A stretch of 34,130 nt of DNA from NCBI GenBank assembly GCA_030374735.1, contig JASCIV010000184.1:1-34130 (forward strand), given 5' to 3'. Below the pieces are notes generated by a model. It was not told the DNA's origin and made no database searches. It was given only the letters and a program-made list of their open reading frames with translations. The stretch is from Gracilaria caudata (taxonomy: Eukaryota > Rhodophyta > Florideophyceae > Gracilariales > Gracilariaceae). Positions within the stretch are counted from its first letter, which is position 1. Each line of letters starts with the position of its first letter. Shown one piece after another: positions 9,446 through 17,882 of this stretch. The translations under genes were made by a program, and so were the position numbers.

Positions 9446-10458
9446 ATGGTCGCCAAGACAGACAAGTAAGTAGTCTCACTTCTTTGCGATCCGCTCGGTC
9501 TCTGCACAACTCGTCCCGAAGCCACACTCGATGACTTCGGATCAGCCTCTTGTGCAATGCCCATAATTCTTGTTGTTCAACACTTGTAGTGAGAAAGAGA
9601 TGCGAGACGGGTTATGAAAATCAGAGCACATTAGCACTATCGAGTGTGAGCGGCGTTCACGTCCGATCACGGCAATAGTACTAACCCTCGCTTGTCGAAT
9701 TTCCCATCCGCCTCACCCGCTACAGTATTCCGGTGCCTGAAAGCATCCTGAAGAAACGCCGTACACAAGAACGTGTTGCTGGAGAACGTCTAATTGCCGC
9801 GCAGGCCGCAAAGAAGGCACGCCGCGAGGCCAAGAAAGAGGCCTTTAAGCGAGCTGAGACCTACGCAGCTGAGTACAAGGCATCAGAGCGTGCCGTTATT
9901 GATGCCAAGCGAGCTGCTCGTAAGGAAGGCAAATTCTATGTACCTGACGGTGCGAAGGTTGCGTTTGTTATTCGCATTCGTGGTATCAACTCTATGCCAC
10001 CGAAGGAGAAGAAGATTCTTCAACTTTTGCGTCTTCGCCAGATTCAAAACGGCGTGTTTGTCAAACTGAACTACGCTACTATTCGTATGTTGCAGAGGGT
10101 TGAGCCGTACATTACTTATGGTTATCCCAACTTGAAGAGTGTCAAGGAGCTCATCTACAAGAGAGGATTTGGAAAGATTGGAAAGCCAGGTTCTTGGTCT
10201 CGTATTCCATTGTCTGACAATAGAATTGTTGAGCAGGTTCTCGGAAAGCACGATATTATTTGCATGGAGGATTTGGTCCACGAGATCTTTACCTGCGGTC
10301 CACACTTCAAGGAGGCTAACAACTTCCTGTGGCCTTTCAAGCTCTCGTCGCCTCGTGGCGGATACTCGAAGAAATCTAAGCTTATCCACTTTGCTGAAGG
10401 TGGTGATGCTGGTAACCGGGAAGATCTGATTAACCCACTGATCCGAAAAATGAACTAA
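9446..10458 (+). CDS. RPL7: Cytosolic 60S ribosomal protein L7 (uL30), one intron
   Basis: Join exon 1 at 9446-9465 and exon 2 at 9726-10458 for a 250-residue protein starting MVAKTDNIPVPESILKKRR. The intron falls after two bases of codon 7. The N-terminal third is the basic, Ala/Lys/Arg-rich helix typical of eukaryotic L7. The core carries VAFVIRIRGINSMPPKEKKI, LQLLRLRQIQNGVFVKLNYA, EPYITYGYPN and YKRGFGKIG. The C-terminal part has the eukaryote-specific VHEIFTCGPHFKEANNFLWP and ends GNREDLINPLIRKMN, as in yeast and human L7. Length matches the family (about 245-250). The protein is a structural component of the large subunit that binds rRNA. The usual gene layout, with a tiny first exon and an early intron, is common for ribosomal protein genes in intron-poor genomes. 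Confidence 0.96.
9466..9725 (+). other. Spliceosomal intron in RPL7
   Basis: The donor is AA|GTAAGTAG and the acceptor is CTACAG|TATTCC. A perfect TACTAAC branch site lies at 9679-9685, 40 bases before the acceptor. Removing 260 bases restores the L7 reading frame. I looked for a C/D or H/ACA snoRNA inside and found no convincing boxes. Confidence 0.93.
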
Positions 10459-11709
10459 ATTCGTGTTGTTGGTACCGAAAGTGGGTTAGAGCGTGAAAGA
10501 GACACATTTACGAGCAGACTTGTAAACAAGAGGCATGCGCACTTCAGGTACGAAACAGTATTTCGTATAGGAGGGTTTGAGTAGCTTTGCGTCCTTTAAC
10601 CTAGAGCTCACACAAGTCCTCTACAAAGGCATGTCGATCGTCGATTGGTATAGGCTACAGGAAGGGCGACAGAGTTTGTCCATCTCAGTGTACCCTCAGC
10701 TTGTCAGAAACTCCGTAGGTTTACGGGATCAAAGCGACCTGGCTCAAGGCCGAGCAGGCAGGAAGCCCATAGTATGAGACAGACTTCCATAGGTTCCAGA
10801 ACAACAAAGCCGGCTCCAATCGCTCACTTTTCATGTTCGCGGTGCGTAGTTGAAATTATTGCTAGACTTCCTAGCCAACGTTCTGGTTCAGGAGCTCTGC
10901 CCCCCAGTACAACCCTGTGTCGTATTGTCATCGAAACAAAGTGCACCTGGAGCAGATGCAATGGAGGAGGGTGAAGAGCGTGTACATGATTCACGTTCTA
11001 AATTCTCCATCACGCCATCGTACCTTCGTAGATAAAGGGCTATCCCTCTTACCCTTGCACCAATGTATAATGAATGAATGAATGTACACCCCTTGCGCCT
11101 TTGTCTTCGCTGAATGAAAACCTCAGCGAGTGCTTCGACACTCGCTTCGACACTCGCGAGTCGGGACGCCAGAGTCATCAGGGAAAAAAGGCCTCGCTTG
11201 ATCTTTGACACTGCTCTGTGGCCACAGAGGCACTGTAAGCTAGCGGAGTTTCATATGTGAACCAGGAAGGTGGGATTTGTTGTTTCCTTACAGCCCATCT
11301 ACCCTTGTCTTCGCGCCATTGTCATTTCGAATGCGCCCAACCGCGCTGCTGTCTTCTGTACTTCATAACTGACGTCCGCACCAGTCTGCGTTGTTCCAAC
11401 TGTTTCCGCTCGTCAAGGCCCAGCCACAGGCTGACTAAACACGTGAGCTCCGCATCCGCTTTCGTCTGCCGCCTTCGCCTTGTCTAAACCTCGAACACAA
11501 GACGGTTCTCTGCTTAGAATTCTCGTGTATATCGTACTTGCACCTATGTTGGCATCATTCGTCCTGCTTCCGTGCTTCGTTTCGTTCCCTTGAAATAGTC
11601 AGTCTCCGGAATCCCAGTTTGCTTTCTCCCTTCTTTGTCTCTCTTTCCTGCTCCCGCCATATCGAAAACAGTTTGTTTTTTCTGAGACCGGCCAGTGACA
11701 AGAAACACG
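10459..11709. other. Intergenic spacer, 1.25 kb
   Basis: This holds the RPL7 3' flank and the leader of the Kelch-BTB gene. ORFs here lack ATG starts or are very short. A TGAA tetranucleotide repeat lies at 11071-11084, and an exact 12-bp tandem duplication is at 11133-11156. The last 400 bases are strongly C/T-rich, like other leaders in this window. Confidence 0.55.
11133..11156 (+). repeat. Exact 12-bp tandem duplication
   Basis: CTTCGACACTCG occurs twice in direct succession (11133-11144 and 11145-11156). It is followed by CGAGTCG, which can pair back with the ACTCG part. Confidence 0.85.
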
Positions 11710-13647
11710 ATGCATCGTCACAGCTTTCCCTCGCTTCGTTCGCCTGGAAATCTCGCCAACGAAGCTCCTACTCGATCTGTACCACCTGCCTCTGATACAA
11801 TTCCCGAATGGGTTGTCAATGAATCGACAGATGATCGAGTTCCATGCCCGCGAGCCGGACATTCGCTCGCATCGTTTGAGGACAAGCTTTATTTGTTCGG
11901 AGGTTGTTGCTGTTACGGCGCCCCAGAAGATATGCATGAAGCAAATGATGCGCCTGACGCAGGTGGCGAGCTCCTCCACTTCAATTCCCTTCATGAGTAT
12001 TCTACGGAAACGAACAAATGGCGCTGTCTCCATCCTGGTGGAGAAATTCGAATTCGCTCGAGAATCATACCGAAGGAACGTCGTCATGCGTCACTCGTCG
12101 TATACGGGCGCTCGCTTTACTTGTACGGCGGATTTGACCGCTCAGATCATGTCTTGTCCGATCTTTGGGAGTTTCGGATTGATGAGAAGAAGTGGATGTT
12201 AGTTTCCGGTAATCCTGAATCGTGTGCATATGGCATGTATGATCCCCTACCAGTAATTTTGCGAGTTCCGTCTCCTGTTGCGAGAGCTGAACACACTGCG
12301 GTCGTCCATAAGCACCGAATGATTGTGTTTGGTGGTTACGATGGTAAGAAGAAGCTCAATGACACTTTTGTTTATGACTTTTCGACCAGAAGGTGGTCTT
12401 CCCCCTTCCCTGCTCGGCAAGGCGCGCCAAGTCGTAGATGCAAGCATTCCGCTGTACTTTACAAGGGTAAGATGTACGTCGTTGGTGGATTTCAGTACAA
12501 GGACGGCGATAATTATGCCCTCACCGATATTCACGCCCTTGACCTTGATTCCTTCACATGGCATAACTACGACGTGGATGACTCGGCGCCTCAGGCGTTA
12601 CAGGGACACAAGGCTGTTGTGTGCGGCGACACTATGTACATTCTGGGAGGCAAAGTGCGCCCGCGGAATGTCAGACATAGCATGCCCGCTTCTATGCCTA
12701 ATCAGACATCGCCCGTTGGTATCATTCCATCTAATATGGAGGGGAGCGTAACGCATGTAAACCTCGCAACACTCCTGCCTCAAAGCGATGGCCCCGTGCA
12801 AATCCCATCAGAGTTTATGCCGGACGAAACAAGGAGCTCCGGTCTTAACCACGTCGTCTTCACGTATGACTTTGAATCCACCCGGTGGGCCGTGCTCCGG
12901 ACGGTCGGTATGTTACCGACTCCGAGGCAGCTGCACGCGGTAGTTCCGGTTCGAACGAGTGACAGACGATGTTCGATATTCGTGTTTGGCGGAACAGATA
13001 GATCGAAGCAACGCTATTACAATGACCTTGTTCAACTGCGAGGAATCCCCTCTCCGTCAAAGCTCTCTTCCCAAAAATGTGAAACATGTTTGTCTACCAG
13101 ATTACTGCTCAACAATGAAATGTTTTCAGACGTGAAGTTCGTCGTGGAGGGGAAAACGATTCACGCTCACAAATGTATTCTATACGCTCGCTCAGAGTAT
13201 TTCAGGAGCATGTTTGATTCCAGTATGCGGGAAACGTCTGCATCGGATATTCCTATTCCAGATGTATCTTACGATGTATTTCACGGGGTTTTGGAGTATT
13301 TATACTCTGGTGAAGTTCGGATATGCGATGGTCAGGTAGCGGTTGATCTTCTGAAGGCGGCGGATATGTTCAGAATAGAGGGATTGAAGAGCATATGTGC
13401 CGAGAAGGTGGAAGAAGGTGTTACTGCGCTCAACGCAGCATTTATATGTCAGGTTGCGGACAGGCACAACTCTTCGAACTTGAAGAATTTCTGTATTGCT
13501 TATATTGTTCAGAACTTCAGACACGTAATCAAGACAGAATCGTTTGAGGATCTCATGACGCAAGACGCGGGAGGTCTCGGACGGGAGATATTAGTAGCCT
13601 TCTCGGACAGCACATCGTACGTTGGATTGAAGCGCGCACGGACATGA
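11710..13647 (+). CDS. Kelch-repeat BTB protein, LZTR1-like candidate CUL3 adaptor
   Basis: The protein has 645 residues from the first ATG. Residues about 30-450 contain six Kelch blades, each with a GG doublet and a later aromatic: PCPRAGHSLASFEDKLYLFG, HASLVVYGRSLYLYGGFD, EHTAVVHKHRMIVFGGYDG, CKHSAVLYKGKMYVVGGF, GHKAVVCGDTMYILGGK and RCSIFVFGGTDRS. A BTB/POZ domain follows from about 469 to 570, with SDVKFVVEGKTIHAHKCILY, ARSEYFRSMF and VLEYLYSGEV. A short BACK-like helical region follows. N-terminal Kelch and C-terminal BTB is the order seen in LZTR1 and in many algal and protist proteins, opposite to animal KLHL proteins. Family members commonly present substrates to CUL3 ubiquitin ligases. 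The substrate here is unknown. An insert of about 70 residues between blades five and six (about 319-390) is low in structure. Confidence 0.9.
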   Translation: MHRHSFPSLRSPGNLANEAPTRSVPPASDTIPEWVVNESTDDRVPCPRAGHSLASFEDKLYLFGGCCCYGAPEDMHEANDAPDAGGELLHFNSLHEYSTETNKWRCLHPGGEIRIRSRIIPKERRHASLVVYGRSLYLYGGFDRSDHVLSDLWEFRIDEKKWMLVSGNPESCAYGMYDPLPVILRVPSPVARAEHTAVVHKHRMIVFGGYDGKKKLNDTFVYDFSTRRWSSPFPARQGAPSRRCKHSAVLYKGKMYVVGGFQYKDGDNYALTDIHALDLDSFTWHNYDVDDSAPQALQGHKAVVCGDTMYILGGKVRPRNVRHSMPASMPNQTSPVGIIPSNMEGSVTHVNLATLLPQSDGPVQIPSEFMPDETRSSGLNHVVFTYDFESTRWAVLRTVGMLPTPRQLHAVVPVRTSDRRCSIFVFGGTDRSKQRYYNDLVQLRGIPSPSKLSSQKCETCLSTRLLLNNEMFSDVKFVVEGKTIHAHKCILYARSEYFRSMFDSSMRETSASDIPIPDVSYDVFHGVLEYLYSGEVRICDGQVAVDLLKAADMFRIEGLKSICAEKVEEGVTALNAAFICQVADRHNSSNLKNFCIAYIVQNFRHVIKTESFEDLMTQDAGGLGREILVAFSDSTSYVGLKRART

Positions 13648-13982
13648 AACGTTAGACAACCCTTATCTTGTTAAACCAGCAGTACTAAATCGTTCTTGTG
13701 AAGAGGCTATGAATGGCCTGACTGTTATCCACTCTCTGAGAAGCACCTTCCGTGTTCCGCTTCACATCCTTTTCTCCCGTTTCCAAATCCGTGGACTTAT
13801 GTCTAGATACGAAGAAGTGGGAAGCATTGGGAAAAACTCAATACTCAAGTCACGATAGACTTCGCAGCAGCCCCAAAGAGTGCTTTTTCGCGAACAATGT
13901 ATGTAGGTTTACTGTTAGATCACAAGGATGTGAAAGAGGGCCAAAAACTTTCGCTGACGAGTAGTCTGCTGTCGAAGAGGAT
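13648..13982. other. Convergent spacer between Kelch-BTB and ARM-like genes
   Basis: The 335 bases carry the 3' flanks of two converging genes. I see no coding or structured RNA feature. Confidence 0.6.
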
Positions 13983-15683
13983 CTAACACAGCGTATAACG
14001 GCAATTTGGAGGAACTATGGACGGATCTAATACCCTGGGTAATTCCGATTCAATACTCGTCCGGCCCAGTAGACGCGTTCTTTGTCGACCCGGACTAGAA
14101 CGAAACTGGGAAAACTTCGGAGTCGGCTTTCTTTGCCTGCTCGATCTGCGCACGCCAGGATTCTCGGGCCCTAGTTCTTCCTTCCGCTTCTTCGCAGACA
14201 CCTGCGTGAGCGTAATATTGGAATCTTGGTCAGACCTTTTTGCACGCGGTCTCTTTCTTGTTCTCGTGGTCTCCATTGTTTTCGGTGAAGATCGCCCTTT
14301 CTTCGACCTTGAGGGGTATCGAGGTTCAGCTAGGGAGCAGCATTGGCCATCAGAATCCGAATCCAAAATTACTATCGGAATCTCCTTTGACGGTGAGTTG
14401 CTCTTCTTGTAATTCGTCTTTGGTTTGGTTTCGTCGGCAAGCTCTGACCCAAGATTGCCGTCATCATCTGAATCAGAATCACTTACTATAGTTTGACTCT
14501 CTATAGATCGTTGGTCAACGGAAACAGGAGAGTTCTCCCTGTCCGTGATACTCCCTTCTTGAGTGTCACTGCCCTCCGATTCACTATCAATTCCATCTAC
14601 CTCAGACCCCGGGTCAGGTATAACAGTTTTGCCCGTTTTGGCTTCGATGGGTTTGTCGATTGAATCCGATCGTTTTTGACCAAAGTCCATTTCTGGCTGG
14701 ATTTCTTCCGTGAGACTCGCCAGGTGATCCACTGTCCGCAGCTTGACCCGCCATCTCTCAAGAATGGGCTCAACAGCTTTTGATCTCCCTTTGATACGGT
14801 TGAGGACGCTCTCATCGTATCCGTAGAGCGCGGTCAATGCCCATGAGGATGCAAATGCCATTTCCCCGGACCTCGGAGAGGATATCCACTTTTCCAAAAT
14901 AAGCTCAGTTAGCACATGAAGATCTCCAAGTTCATAGCCGGCTTTCTCTTTCTTCCAGCACTCTGCCATGTTTGCAATGGCTATGAACGAGTGCCTGGTC
15001 AGATGGGTTTGCGTTCGCGTTTTCTGCACCTTCAAGACTCCCAAGATAGTGGGGACGAGCGAGATGCCCTCAAAGTTATTGTCAGGCGTACAAATGGCGC
15101 AAATACCCATGAGAATCAGAATGCGTTCTGCGAGCAATGTGTTTCGCGCAGCATCAGAGCTTTTGAGCACCTTGATAGCTGTAGTAATCCCACGGCGTCT
15201 CATGAATCGCGAAATATTATCTATATGACCGCCACAGAGCGAGATGAGTGTTTGGACTATAGCACAGCACGAAGGGTGGCTCTTCCACAAGCTGGAAAGT
15301 TCGTCAACAGCTCCGGCAGCTCCTATGTCTCCTCGAGATTCTACGCCACCACCCAGGTGCGCAAGGGTCAGAGCAACACGGCTTATGACTCGCTCCTCGA
15401 ACGCAAAGTTCTTCAACACAGAGACAGCCCATGGCAGAACTCTAGCAGAAATAAGAGCTGAACGAGTTCTTATGGCAGACTCAAAGGCTGTGTCCGAATC
15501 ACAAGCTTCGATGAAAACGTCTGCGGCAACACGCACTTGCTCGAGACAGGTGGCTATCTCAAGTGGATCCTCGGCATGCGGAAGAGCGGTAGGTAGCTGG
15601 GAAATGATGGCTTTGAGACTTTTTTGATCACATGAATCTAGCGCGGCACGCAACTTGGTCCGGATGCGGTCGGAAGAGAGCAT
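13983..15683 (-). CDS. ARM/HEAT-like nuclear protein with SUMO-interaction-like motif
   Basis: The protein has 566 residues from an ATG. The first 300 residues are helical repeats of ARM/HEAT character, with segments such as VISRVALTLAHLGGG, SCCAIVQTLISLCGGH and GEMAFASSWALTALYGY. The region 310-440 is acidic and Ser-rich. At about 435-445 lies IPIVILDSDSD, a textbook SUMO-interacting core (hydrophobic V-I-L next to Asp/Ser). A second weaker one, TIVSDSDSDDD, precedes it. The C-terminal 110 residues are strongly basic, with KRPRAKRSD, KKRKEE and RRSSRQRKPTPK, suggesting nuclear location and nucleic-acid binding. I do not recognise a named family. The gene has a cluster of E2F sites 165-216 bases upstream, which suggests expression in S phase and a role in replication, repair or chromatin. 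That role is inference. Confidence 0.75.
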   Translation of the reverse strand: MLSSDRIRTKLRAALDSCDQKSLKAIISQLPTALPHAEDPLEIATCLEQVRVAADVFIEACDSDTAFESAIRTRSALISARVLPWAVSVLKNFAFEERVISRVALTLAHLGGGVESRGDIGAAGAVDELSSLWKSHPSCCAIVQTLISLCGGHIDNISRFMRRRGITTAIKVLKSSDAARNTLLAERILILMGICAICTPDNNFEGISLVPTILGVLKVQKTRTQTHLTRHSFIAIANMAECWKKEKAGYELGDLHVLTELILEKWISSPRSGEMAFASSWALTALYGYDESVLNRIKGRSKAVEPILERWRVKLRTVDHLASLTEEIQPEMDFGQKRSDSIDKPIEAKTGKTVIPDPGSEVDGIDSESEGSDTQEGSITDRENSPVSVDQRSIESQTIVSDSDSDDDGNLGSELADETKPKTNYKKSNSPSKEIPIVILDSDSDGQCCSLAEPRYPSRSKKGRSSPKTMETTRTRKRPRAKRSDQDSNITLTQVSAKKRKEELGPENPGVRRSSRQRKPTPKFSQFRSSPGRQRTRLLGRTSIESELPRVLDPSIVPPNCRYTLC

Positions 15684-15848
15684 ATTGAAGGTGATGCGTA
15701 CCAGCGAAGAGTAGCTGCGACGGAAGCCGTGGACAATTGGTAAACAGGCTTAAGAGTAGGAGCGTTTATAGCCTTGTGCTGCCCGACTCCGTTTGGGGGG
15801 AACGAAAACGTGTACGTGAGGTAGGACGAGCGCCGTTTCTGGCGCGTT

Positions 15849-15899
15849 TTTCCCGCGAAAGTGCGTGTTGGCGCCAAATTGCATGGACAGTTGGCGCCA
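15849..15899. promoter_or_regulatory. Cluster of three E2F/DP-type sites
   Basis: TTTCCCGCGAAA is at 15849-15860, TTGGCGCCAAA at 15868-15878 and TTGGCGCCA at 15891-15899. The second and third share the GGCGCC palindrome and lie 23 bases apart. All are within 220 bases upstream of the ARM-like ATG (15683) but 660 bases from the kinase ATG. Three E2F-like sites in 51 bases is far above chance, and the arrangement suggests G1/S control of the minus-strand gene. Confidence 0.7.
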
Positions 15900-15929
15900 T
15901 TGCCCACTTGAGCTCGACGAAGGGTTTGC

Positions 15930-15994
15930 CACGTGCTCGAAGCAATCAGGTGTTGACACGTGGCTATGCGTGGTTTTTGCTGACAGTGACGTGG
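15930..15994. promoter_or_regulatory. G-box / ACGT-core cluster
   Basis: CACGTG cores occur at 15930-15935 and 15957-15962. TGACGTGG is at 15987-15994. These are typical bZIP or bHLH targets. The 11-mer TGACACGTGGC around the second core also occurs in the CLC/envelope-protein promoter. Confidence 0.5.
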
Positions 15995-16559
15995 TCTGTT
16001 TCCATGCCGAAAGACAAGCCAAGGGGAGCACACTTCGGAGATTGTAATCAAGATGAGACAGGGGGAGATGGATCCTTCTTTGTTTGGGCACTTGTGAGAG
16101 AGTTACAGGTAAGGATAAACGTCATAGGAAATTCTTCTCTGAAACATCAACATCCTCAAACTGATGCTGAGGTTTTACCCAGCACTTCTTCTGTGCAGCT
16201 TCTGCTTCCCTTCTTCGATAAAACAACCGAGATATGTTGAACATTGCTTTCTTTGGAAGCTATCCAGGCGTTCAAAAGTTCTAAACTCGTTTCCGTTTGG
16301 TAGTGATTCTTTACGCACATGGCTCTCGTGCTCCAGTTTATACCTTAGAGGTCGCCACCACAAATAAAATTCTACATCTGTACAAGTCACGACGCTTCCA
16401 CGCTTATCATAACGCATTCGTTCAAAACTCATATCTCCATTCAGCGGACAATGAGTGTAAACCTTGCATCCTGATGTCAATGCGTCAGGATTTTCATTTT
16501 CAGCACCAATTGCTCATTTTCTCCAAACCTGCCTCACCAGAAGCTTTCTGCTCCCCGTC

Positions 16560-17882
16560 ATGGCGGGGAAGTTCGACGCCTATTTACGTTACACCGAGAC
16601 TTCAGCCCCTCGGGCTCAAGTCGAGGGCTGGCTCGTGAAGGAGGGACGCAAACTTCGAAAACAAACCCCTCGCTATCTCAGGCTGCAAGGATCGCAGCTT
16701 TCGAATCACAAGAATCCGTCTGAAGCTCCAACGTGGACAGTGTCTGTCGTTGATTGTGGTGTAGGACCTGGCACAAGACCCAAAGAGCTTCTCGTACGCT
16801 TTCCGAACAGAACGATGTCATTCTTTGCAGAGAGTTCTCAGGATTATGAAAATTGGATGATAAGTCTGAAGAGAGCTTCGGCCTCCGACATAACTATCGA
16901 CAACTTTTATGACATCGGAGAAATGATTGGGGTGGGAGTGAATGGGGACGTTTTGAAAGGATGGGACAGAGTAACAAACGAGGTTGTAGCTATAAAAACT
17001 ATTCCCTACGAAGGGGACATGGACGAAGGAAATGACCCGGATGCCGAATGTGAAATAGAGATTATCAAGTCTTTGAATCATCCCCACCTTGTGAAAACAT
17101 ACGACGTATTCAGGTCCAGGGCCGAGAAAAAGATATATATCGTAATGGAATACGTGCGTGGTGGCGAACTTTTCTCAAGGATTGTGAATGAAGCTGGAAA
17201 TCTAATCAAAGAAGGAGATGGTATCAGAATCGCGCGCAATTTACTGTCTGCTGTGAAGTATCTACATGACAGAGATATAGTCCACCGGGATATTAAAACC
17301 GAGAATGTGCTATGTATCGACGAAGACTTTCAGGCACCATTGCGGATTAAGCTGGCCGACTTCGGTTTGAGTAAAAAGCTGACTGGGAGGGACGCATGTC
17401 TTTCATCACTTGTAGGTACTGGTTATTATCTGGCTCCGGAAATCATCAATGGTGAAAAATACGGCAAATCTGTCGACATGTGGGCATGTGGAGTTCTTTT
17501 GTACGTTTCTCTCAGCGGACAGGTTCCCTTTCCCGGTGATACTCTAGATGATTACTACAAACACGTGAGAAACACGCCACCGGAGTTTCCTAAAGAAATG
17601 TGGGGAGTATATAGTAACGGGATTCAGGATTTAATTGTCAAGCTCCTTGAGAAGGATCCAAGCAAGAGATTAACTGTGGACCAGGCACTACAGCATCCGT
17701 GGGTCACTGATCAAAAGGTTTCGGATGCTGAACCTGTTCAAAACGAAATCACCAATGATGAAGAAGATGATGCCCCAAAGAGCATATTCCGTAGGAGAAG
17801 GAAGAAGCCAGAAGATATACTAGCAAAAATGAGATCTAACTACGAGCGAAAGTCTTCATCAATGTCACGAATGACTTCTTGA
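16560..17882 (+). CDS. PH-domain serine/threonine kinase, CAMK group
   Basis: The protein has 440 residues from the ATG at 16560; the frame is open upstream but without ATG. A pleckstrin-homology domain covers about 20-112, from VEGWLVKEGRKL through the closing Trp in YENWMISLKRAS. The kinase domain runs from about 117 to 390. It shows the Gly loop IGVGVNGDV (near 123), VAIKTI with the ATP-binding Lys (near 145), the helix-C Glu in ECEIEIIKSLNHPHLV, HRDIKTEN (near 242), DFGLSKK (near 267) and GTGYYLAPE (near 290). All catalytic residues are present, so it should be active. HRDIKTENVL and the activation segment are CAMK-like. The C-terminal tail is basic, with FRRRRKKPEDILAKM, and Ser-rich. 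The PH domain suggests recruitment to phosphoinositides at a membrane. No calmodulin-binding helix or EF hand is evident. PH-CAMK fusions occur in protists and differ from Akt, which is an AGC kinase. Confidence 0.9.
   Translation: MAGKFDAYLRYTETSAPRAQVEGWLVKEGRKLRKQTPRYLRLQGSQLSNHKNPSEAPTWTVSVVDCGVGPGTRPKELLVRFPNRTMSFFAESSQDYENWMISLKRASASDITIDNFYDIGEMIGVGVNGDVLKGWDRVTNEVVAIKTIPYEGDMDEGNDPDAECEIEIIKSLNHPHLVKTYDVFRSRAEKKIYIVMEYVRGGELFSRIVNEAGNLIKEGDGIRIARNLLSAVKYLHDRDIVHRDIKTENVLCIDEDFQAPLRIKLADFGLSKKLTGRDACLSSLVGTGYYLAPEIINGEKYGKSVDMWACGVLLYVSLSGQVPFPGDTLDDYYKHVRNTPPEFPKEMWGVYSNGIQDLIVKLLEKDPSKRLTVDQALQHPWVTDQKVSDAEPVQNEITNDEEDDAPKSIFRRRRKKPEDILAKMRSNYERKSSSMSRMTS

Larger units (their letters stand above)
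15684..16559. other. Divergent spacer between ARM-like and PH-kinase genes
   Basis: The 876 bases hold both promoters. The half nearest the ARM gene carries E2F and G-box sites. An ATG at 16004 opens a 78-codon frame to 16240 (MPKDKPRGAHFGDCNQDE...). It contains a strong donor-like CAG|GTAAGGAT at 16109 and an acceptor-like TTCTGTGCAG ending at 16198, so a small gene or an upstream exon is possible. A minus-strand frame from an ATG at 16432 to 16175 (85 codons) overlaps it. I cannot choose among these and annotate neither as a gene. Confidence 0.45.

Noticed and set aside
9466..9725. snoRNA inside the RPL7 intron
   Set aside because: There is a partial C-box-like CGATGACT but no paired D box and no H/ACA hairpin arrangement.
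10888..11211. Minus-strand frame between RPL7 and Kelch-BTB
   Set aside because: It starts at GTG and part of it is made by the 12-bp tandem repeat; no recognisable domain.
16503..16559. 5' extension of the PH-kinase by splicing from CAG|GTAAGG at 16109
   Set aside because: The best acceptors (16503 and 16540) are out of phase with the upstream ATG frame, so no coding extension results.
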